DNA from: Pasteurella dagmatis
Lineage (GTDB): Bacteria > Pseudomonadota > Gammaproteobacteria > Enterobacterales > Pasteurellaceae
Assembly (NCBI RefSeq): GCF_900186835.1
Contig: NZ_LT906448.1
Span: forward strand, 868,001 to 932,000
Length of the DNA stretch: 64,000 bases
Reading direction: 5' to 3'
Part shown: positions 59,172 through 64,000 of the stretch, piece after piece
Position numbering within the stretch: position 1 is the first letter of the stretch
Layout of the letters: every line of letters begins with the position of its first letter
Notes under the pieces: model-generated
Databases searched by the model: none
Seen by the model: the letters and a program-made list of their open reading frames with translations, nothing else
What the model was told of the DNA's origin: nothing
Translations under genes and position numbers: made by a program

Positions 59172-59618
59172 ATGAAATATCAAAAACTTGAAAACCAAGA
59201 AGCACATTGGAAATGGTTATATTTAATTAAAAAACATCGTGAAGGTGAAAATATTACCCGCTATGAAGAAAAAAGTTTACGTGAAAGCATTACCCTTCAG
59301 CTCGTTGAAAAACAAAACCAACCACAACAAATTGAAGAGTGGATTCAATCCCACCTTGCTCAAGATTTAATCGTTAAATTAGATCAAGCCATTCGAGCCA
59401 GACGTAAACGCTTTTTCAATGGTGAAAAGCAATCTACTAAGAAAAAATCAATTGATCTAGAATATGCTGTTTGGCTACGTTTATCGCGTTATTCACGTAA
59501 AATGAAAATGACTTTATCAGAAACTATTTCTTATATGATTGATGAACGTGAAAGCAAAGCACAATTTGAAAATCAAATGTCTGCAATGAAAGCTGGCTTA
59601 AAAGACTTATTAAAATAA
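59172..59618 (+). CDS. matP: Macrodomain Ter organising protein
   Basis: Binds matS sites to condense the terminus region and coordinate its segregation. It has 148 residues (E. coli 150). N-terminal four-helix part (KYQKLENQEAHWKWLYLIKK) is followed by the ribbon-helix-helix DNA-binding region (IDLEYAVWLRLSRYSRKMKM, then TLSETISYMIDE) and a C-terminal coiled coil. Divergent from the Lon-like gene as in enterobacteria. Confidence 0.95.
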   Translation: MKYQKLENQEAHWKWLYLIKKHREGENITRYEEKSLRESITLQLVEKQNQPQQIEEWIQSHLAQDLIVKLDQAIRARRKRFFNGEKQSTKKKSIDLEYAVWLRLSRYSRKMKMTLSETISYMIDERESKAQFENQMSAMKAGLKDLLK

Positions 59619-59653
59619 CTTTTCTATAAAAAAGTCGCTGTTCAAGAAACAAT

Positions 59654-59679
59654 AAAAGACAAGAGGATCTTGTCTTTTT
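59654..59679. terminator. Bidirectional terminator between matP and cspD
   Basis: AAAAGACAAGA-gga-TCTTGTCTTTT with T-run; tight 11-bp stem. Confidence 0.85.
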
Positions 59680-59707
59680 AGGATACTAAATTGATAAGAG
59701 AAAAGAA

Positions 59708-59917
59708 TTATTCAACGATTGGAACAATTTTCGTTGCATGTGAGCCTTTATCGCCATGTACAACTTCAAATTGTACTTTTTGTCCGGCTTTTAATGAACG
59801 GTATCCTTCCATTTCAATCACTGAGTAATGTGCGAAAATATCCGCATCACTGCCTTCAGCTGAAATAAAGCCAAAACCTTTTGCATTATTGAACCATTTA
59901 ACAACGCCTACTTCCAT
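59708..59917 (-). CDS. cspD: Cold-shock-like protein CspD
   Basis: 69-residue OB-fold single-stranded nucleic-acid-binding protein. RNP1 KGFGFI and RNP2 DIFAHYS are present; GVVKWFNNAKGFGFI and MEGYRSLKAGQKVQFEV are CspD-like. In E. coli CspD inhibits replication in stationary phase. Preceded by AGAGGTTTTATT and about 200 bp of leader and promoter. Confidence 0.93.
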   Translation of the reverse strand: MEVGVVKWFNNAKGFGFISAEGSDADIFAHYSVIEMEGYRSLKAGQKVQFEVVHGDKGSHATKIVPIVE

Positions 59918-60123
59918 AATAAAACCTCTAATGGTCTCACGACCTCAATTGATTACTTTTATTTTAATAAGACTACTGCCTTACCACCCGAAATATGGTT
60001 AAATATTCAATGAATTTTCTCGTTTTGGCAATTAGAAATAGTTCAAAATCAAACCAAGATCACAAAATTTTTTACTTACTTACGTCTTGCGCCATTTAAC
60101 GAGCACAAAAAAGAGTAAAATTT

Positions 60124-60285
60124 TTATTTTTGTACATTTTCTTGTGAGTATTTCTCACGTAATGCCTGCGCTACTTGTGCGATTGCCTCTCCGCTTCCAA
60201 TACCTTGTGCCATGAGCAACTGAATTTGCTCTACGGCTTTTTGTTGTTCTTCATGAGTTAAGTTTAATAAAAAATTATCTAACAT
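60124..60285 (-). CDS. YoaH-like UPF0181 protein (53 aa)
   Basis: Short gene found by reading the minus strand: [20 protein letters not shown], then [20 protein letters not shown] and [13 protein letters not shown]. The [25 protein letters not shown] pattern is the UPF0181 (YoaH) family. GAAAGGAAAAAAG precedes the ATG. Function unknown. It lies between truC and cspD, a placement I recall from H. influenzae. Confidence 0.9.
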   Translation of the reverse strand: MLDNFLLNLTHEEQQKAVEQIQLLMAQGIGSGEAIAQVAQALREKYSQENVQK

Positions 60286-60354
60286 TCTTTTTTCCTTTCA
60301 ATTATGTATTTAACTTCTCAAATAAAAAGTTACTCCAAATAGACCGCACTTTGT

Positions 60355-61080
60355 TTATTTAAACTGGGACCAACCAAATATCTCTAACACTTTTAGCCAA
60401 TCTGCATCTAGTTCAGCGGTTAATTTTATAGGTTCTCGTATGATCGGATGAATAAAAACTAAAGTTTCTGCGTGCAACATTAAACGTTTCACTTCCGTGT
60501 ACTCAGTAAAAGCTCGATTTTGGTGTAAATCTCCATATTGAGTATCACCTAAAATTGGATGAAAAATATGTTTCATATGGCGACGCAACTGATGCTTTCG
60601 TCCCGTTTGTGGCAAAAGTCGTACTAATGAATAACGAGTTGTATTGTATTTTTTAACTGAATAAGGCATTTCAACCGTCAACAAGCCTTGATAATCGGTC
60701 ACAGCATCCTGAGGCGCTTTATCTTCTTGTACAAATTTATCCGCAACCTTATCTAATTTAACTTTAAGTGGATAATCAATCCTTTCTTTTCCAGTTAAAT
60801 AACCTCTCACAATCGCCAGATAGCTTTTTTCTACTTGTTTATCTTCAAATTGTAAACACAGTAAATTCGCAACTTCACTACTTAATGCAAATAATAAAAC
60901 GCCAGAGGTTGGGCGATCTAAACGGTGAATAGGGTAAACATGCTGTCCAATTTGATCACGTAATGTTTGCATAACAAATTGTGTTTCATGCATATCTAGC
61001 CAGCTTCGATGTACTAACATTCCAGCAGGTTTATTGACCGCAACCAGATAGTCATCTTGGTATAAAATTTCTAATTCCAT
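60355..61080 (-). CDS. truC: tRNA pseudouridine(65) synthase
   Basis: Isomerises U65 of tRNA-Ile and tRNA-Asp. It has 241 residues (E. coli 260). Family motif HRLDRPTSGVLLFA holds the catalytic Asp55; LEILYQDDYLVAVNKPAGML and LLPQTGRKHQLRRHMKHI are RluA-family signatures. Starts 3 bases after the yqcC stop, so the two are co-translated. Confidence 0.95.
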   Translation of the reverse strand: MELEILYQDDYLVAVNKPAGMLVHRSWLDMHETQFVMQTLRDQIGQHVYPIHRLDRPTSGVLLFALSSEVANLLCLQFEDKQVEKSYLAIVRGYLTGKERIDYPLKVKLDKVADKFVQEDKAPQDAVTDYQGLLTVEMPYSVKKYNTTRYSLVRLLPQTGRKHQLRRHMKHIFHPILGDTQYGDLHQNRAFTEYTEVKRLMLHAETLVFIHPIIREPIKLTAELDADWLKVLEIFGWSQFK

Positions 61081-61083
61081 TGG

Positions 61084-61395
61084 CTATTTCTGCAACACTT
61101 TTTCAATTTCGCTGATCGGTCTTAATAATTGTGCCAATCCGTCCATTTCTTTCAACGCTTCTTCAATATAAGGCGTAATGGAAATTTTAGTTGGCAATGG
61201 CGATCCACTTTCGATCAATGCGTACATACGGGGGATAAAAATCCATTGTAACCATTCCGTTGGCGACATCGTATCTAAAGCAAATGGCTCTTGGCTCAAA
61301 AATGCACTTTCAGCAGGCGCTGTCATTTGCCATAAATTTAACTCCACCATCACGCTTTGAAGTTCTTGCAAATGTAATTTCGTTTGTTGATACAT
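61084..61395 (-). CDS. yqcC: YqcC family protein
   Basis: 103 residues from ATG 61395, with AAGGAAG upstream; an earlier in-frame start is rejected. HLQELQSVMVELNLWQM, PFALDTMSPTEWLQWIFIPRM and KISITPYIEEAL match the YqcC family, helical proteins of unknown function that usually precede truC. USS lies upstream at 61466. Confidence 0.93.
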   Translation of the reverse strand: MYQQTKLHLQELQSVMVELNLWQMTAPAESAFLSQEPFALDTMSPTEWLQWIFIPRMYALIESGSPLPTKISITPYIEEALKEMDGLAQLLRPISEIEKVLQK

Positions 61396-61529
61396 AATTC
61401 TTCCTTTCAAAAATGAGGCGGCTATTTTAGGGGATTTTCTCGCATTGTGCCACTTATACAAAAAGTGCGGTAAGTTTTATAGAAATTGTTTAGAATACCC
61501 AACAATAACAACCCAAATTATACTGAATT

Positions 61530-62312
61530 ATGTACCTTATTGAGATCTTCTTTCGTTATACCCCAACAGATACTGAACAAAATCCAACCTATCCTCTCAA
61601 TCAAATTATTGATCAATGGCGTTACAACGGACAAATTATTGGTCGTGAAATTCCGCTTTATTTTGCAGAGCAAGAAAATACCCAAGGTTTTGCTATTCGT
61701 GTCATTTGCCCAGAACAGAATAGCCTCTTACCAGAATACAATAATCAAGAAGTGGACAAAGCACTTGAGTATGCCCAAAAGTGCGGTCTCTTTTTAGATA
61801 GTTTTCAAGTAGTGGCAGATGACCTCAATTCTGATACAACTAGCGAAGTAGATAAACCCTCTTGGCAAGTGCTTTATACCACCTATTTACAATCCTGCTC
61901 TCCCCTACATAGCGGCGATGACCTTGCACCAATTCCTTTATATAAATCACTTAAAAACATACCGCACTTAAGTATGGATGTGATCAAATGGCAAGAAAAT
62001 TGGCAAGCCTGCGATCAGTTACAAATGAATGGTTCCGTTTTAGAACAACAAGCATTAGCCGAAATTTCCAATGTGGATAGCACACTGAGTAAACACGGGC
62101 GTTATTTAGTCAAAGAAATTGAGCAACAAACTGGCGTACCGACCTACTACTATTTATATCGTATTGGTGGTGAAAGTTTGGCAACTGAACAGAAACGTTG
62201 TTGTCCAAATTGTGGAAGCAATTGGGCGCTAGAATCACCGTTTTTTGACTTATTCCATTTTAAATGTGATGATTGTCGCTTAGTTTCGAATTTATCTTGG
62301 CATTATGCTTAA
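61530..62312 (+). CDS. Zn-ribbon-containing DUF2310 protein
   Basis: 260-residue cytoplasmic protein. The C-terminus carries two CxxC pairs forming a zinc ribbon: RCCPNCGSNW and FKCDDCRLVSNLSW. The first 180 residues are a conserved domain (YLIEIFFRYTPTDTEQNPTY; HGRYLVKEIEQQTGVPTYYY). The DUF2310 family is annotated as possibly nucleic-acid-binding, without proven function. Weak ribosome binding site. Divergent from yqcC. Confidence 0.85.
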   Translation: MYLIEIFFRYTPTDTEQNPTYPLNQIIDQWRYNGQIIGREIPLYFAEQENTQGFAIRVICPEQNSLLPEYNNQEVDKALEYAQKCGLFLDSFQVVADDLNSDTTSEVDKPSWQVLYTTYLQSCSPLHSGDDLAPIPLYKSLKNIPHLSMDVIKWQENWQACDQLQMNGSVLEQQALAEISNVDSTLSKHGRYLVKEIEQQTGVPTYYYLYRIGGESLATEQKRCCPNCGSNWALESPFFDLFHFKCDDCRLVSNLSWHYA

Positions 62313-62353
62313 CGCATTTTTGTGAGAAAAATGACGTTAAATTATACGTAATT

Positions 62354-62479
62354 CCCTGATTTTTTTAGCTTGCTGCACAAATGCGAGGGAAAAATCAGGG
62401 GTTGCTTTCTTTGCTTATTTTCTTAATCACTACTTTTATCGCCAAAAGAAAATAAGTCGCCCTCAGGCGAAATCCTGAG
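62354..62479 (+). promoter_or_regulatory. Multi-hairpin leader upstream of queF
   Basis: Three consecutive perfect inverted repeats: CCCTGATTTTT (62354-62364) with AAAAATCAGGG (62390-62400); CTTATTTTCTT (62414-62424) with AAGAAAATAAG (62446-62456); and TCGCC with GGCGA (62457-62470). The last competes with CTCAGG (62462-62467) pairing to CCTGAG (62474-62479), just before the ribosome binding site. It could be a preQ1-pathway leader or a dispersed MITE/REP-like element; no standard preQ1 riboswitch core was seen. Confidence 0.55.
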
Positions 62480-62505
62480 AATTTAATATGAAAGGACAAA
62501 ATAAT

Positions 62506-63345
62506 ATGCACTATCAAGACGATAGTTTAAACAAACTGACACTCGGACAACAAACACAATATGTGTCAAATTATGACCGCACTTTATTACAACCTGTACC
62601 ACGCAAACTCAATCGTGATGGATTAGGCATAACTGAACAGAAACCATTTAATCAAGGTGCTGATATTTGGACAGCTTATGAAATCTCGTGGTTAAATCCA
62701 AAAGGCGTGCCACAAGTGGCGATTGCTGATGTGGAAATTGATTTTCGTAGCCAAAATTTAATTGAATCAAAAAGTTTTAAACTTTACTTAAACAGCTTTA
62801 ACCAAACCAAATTTGACAGTTTTGCTGAAGTTGAACGCACATTAGCAGAAGATCTTGCACAATGTGCACAAGGTGATGTAAAAGTGACATTACATTCTTT
62901 ATCAAAATATCGTGCTGAACCTATCGCTGAATTATCAGGCGTTTGTATTGATGAACAAGATATTGAAGTCGAGAGCTATGAATTTAATGCGGATATTCTA
63001 CAAAACTGTGTTTCAGAACAGATCGTTGAAGAAAATCTAGTGAGTCACTTATTAAAATCAAACTGTTTAATTACCCAACAACCCGACTGGGGAAGTGTGC
63101 AAATTCATTATGTAGGTAAGCAGATTGATCGTGAAAAATTGCTCCGCTATTTGATTTCATTCCGTCAACACAATGAATTCCACGAGCAATGTGTAGAGCG
63201 TATTTTCTGTGATTTAATGCGTTTTGCAAATCCAGAAAAACTCACTGTATATGCACGCTATACAAGACGTGGCGGATTAGACATTAACCCGTTTCGTTCA
63301 AACTTTGAACCTATTCCACACAATCAGCGTTTAGCTCGTCAATAG
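62506..63345 (+). CDS. queF: 7-cyano-7-deazaguanine (preQ0) reductase
   Basis: NADPH-dependent reduction of preQ0 to preQ1 in queuosine synthesis. It has 279 residues from ATG 62506 (AAAGGACAAA upstream), near the E. coli 282, the long two-domain class. N-terminal half: [20 protein letters not shown] (QueF motif with the conserved Glu and Phe). C-terminal half: [20 protein letters not shown] with the catalytic cysteine and Asp, and [12 protein letters not shown] substrate-binding Glu. ppnN follows after 9 bases. Confidence 0.96.
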   Translation: MHYQDDSLNKLTLGQQTQYVSNYDRTLLQPVPRKLNRDGLGITEQKPFNQGADIWTAYEISWLNPKGVPQVAIADVEIDFRSQNLIESKSFKLYLNSFNQTKFDSFAEVERTLAEDLAQCAQGDVKVTLHSLSKYRAEPIAELSGVCIDEQDIEVESYEFNADILQNCVSEQIVEENLVSHLLKSNCLITQQPDWGSVQIHYVGKQIDREKLLRYLISFRQHNEFHEQCVERIFCDLMRFANPEKLTVYARYTRRGGLDINPFRSNFEPIPHNQRLARQ

Positions 63346-63354
63346 GAGGTTGCA

Positions 63355-64000
63355 ATGAGCAATAATATCCATTATGTCAATCCTCGTGGGAGTATGGATC
63401 AGCTTTCCCATTTGGAAGTTGAGTTACTCACGAAAAAAGTAAAAAGTAAACTTTATACTCTTTATCGCAACTGCTCACTGGCAGTGTTAAATTCAGGTGC
63501 GGTAACAGACGACAGCCGTGCATTATTGAATAAATACCCTGACTTCGATATCCACTTAGTAGCAAGGGAACGAGGTGTTTCGCTGGAATTACATAATCCA
63601 CCAGAAGATGCGTTTGTAGATGATCGTATTATTCGTAATATTCAATTCCATTTATTTGCAGTGTTACGTGATATTTTATTTGTTAACGTGCTAAACCAAC
63701 GTATTAATCCTTGTAACATTCAAGACAGCAAACATATTACCAACTTTGTTTTCTCTATTTTACGTAATGCTAAAGCTTTACCTGTTGGGACACATCCGAA
63801 TTTAATTGTATGCTGGGGTGGTCACTCAATAAATCAAGTGGAATACCAATATTGTCGAGCAGTGGGAACTGAGTTGGGCTATCGTGAACTTAACATTATT
63901 ACAGGTTGTGGACCGGGTGTAATGGAAGCACCAATGAAAGGGGCTGCGATTGGTCACGCCAGCCAACGCTACGAAAAAAGCCGTTTCATAGGGATTACAG
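63355..64000 (+). CDS. ppnN: Nucleotide 5'-monophosphate nucleosidase, 3' end outside window
   Basis: YgdH/PpnN cleaves nucleoside monophosphates to base and ribose-5-phosphate and is stimulated by (p)ppGpp in E. coli. The start has AGGAGG 5-6 bases upstream. The 215 codons visible (of about 455) match the N-terminal part: [65 protein letters not shown] and [20 protein letters not shown]. The LOG motif lies beyond the window. Operon with queF, as in E. coli synteny. Confidence 0.95.
   Translation, partial: MSNNIHYVNPRGSMDQLSHLEVELLTKKVKSKLYTLYRNCSLAVLNSGAVTDDSRALLNKYPDFDIHLVARERGVSLELHNPPEDAFVDDRIIRNIQFHLFAVLRDILFVNVLNQRINPCNIQDSKHITNFVFSILRNAKALPVGTHPNLIVCWGGHSINQVEYQYCRAVGTELGYRELNIITGCGPGVMEAPMKGAAIGHASQRYEKSRFIGIT

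Noticed and set aside
62313-62505. Standard preQ1-I riboswitch upstream of queF
   Set aside because: The compact C-rich stem and A-rich tail ending AAAAAACUAA of that class were not found; the hairpins present do not fit the consensus.

Overview
The window looks like chromosome from a Haemophilus-type member of the Pasteurellaceae. It is AT-rich and carries more than forty copies of the 9-mer AAGTGCGGT or its complement, the Hin-type DNA uptake signal sequence (USS). Most encoded proteins resemble Haemophilus influenzae proteins and several gene blocks match that genome's order (malQ-glgBXCAP, torYZ, xseB-ispA-dxs, kdsD-kdsC, sspAB/rpsI-rplM, recB-recD, an lsg-like lipooligosaccharide block). 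The species cannot be fixed from sequence alone; H. parainfluenzae or another Haemophilus/Aggregatibacter species would fit.

Layout. 1-11132 (minus strand): the complete glycogen operon, read malQ-glgB-glgX-glgC-glgA-glgP, with glgP cut by the left edge. 11344-15403: an inserted island holding two tandem small membrane-protein genes, a decayed phage gene with a duplicated MuF-type domain around an HExxH motif, a 58-codon portal-like fragment and a truncated tyrosine integrase, bracketed by a candidate 10-bp direct repeat. 15482-19594: ycgN, msrQ-msrP (periplasmic methionine sulfoxide repair), a yciU/HI1450 dsDNA mimic and thiI. 19781-23669: an anaerobic S-/N-oxide respiration pair (torY-torZ) behind a textbook FNR site. 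23847-26898: xseB-ispA-dxs (isoprenoid precursors). 27005-31247: a P-loop kinase-like gene, a small membrane protein, an Na+/alanine symporter and glnS. 31380-32976: a TolC/OprM-type lipoprotein behind a TetR-like palindrome. 33024-35819: cutC, RNase P RNA and kdsD-kdsC (Kdo synthesis). 35876-38671: sspA-sspB, rplM-rpsI and a YegP-like protein. 38761-45134: grxB, recD, recB. 45223-48185: ychN, a purine permease and mltB. 48196-54029: a six-gene lsg-like surface-glycan block (flippase, sialyltransferase family GT52, GT25, polymerase-like membrane protein, two GT2). 54160-64000: an ElyC/YdcF protein, usg, ybaK, fabA, a Lon-like protein, matP, cspD, a YoaH-like gene missed by length filters, truC-yqcC, a DUF2310 Zn-ribbon protein, queF and the start of ppnN.

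The genes are mostly housekeeping. The accessory parts are the phage island and the surface-glycan block. Many operon ends carry simple stem-loop terminators, several built from two inverted USS copies, which is common in these genomes. No tRNA, rRNA operon, CRISPR array or intact insertion sequence was seen. The regulatory signals best supported by sequence are the FNR box upstream of torY, the 18-bp perfect palindrome upstream of the tolC-like gene and a multi-hairpin leader upstream of queF.
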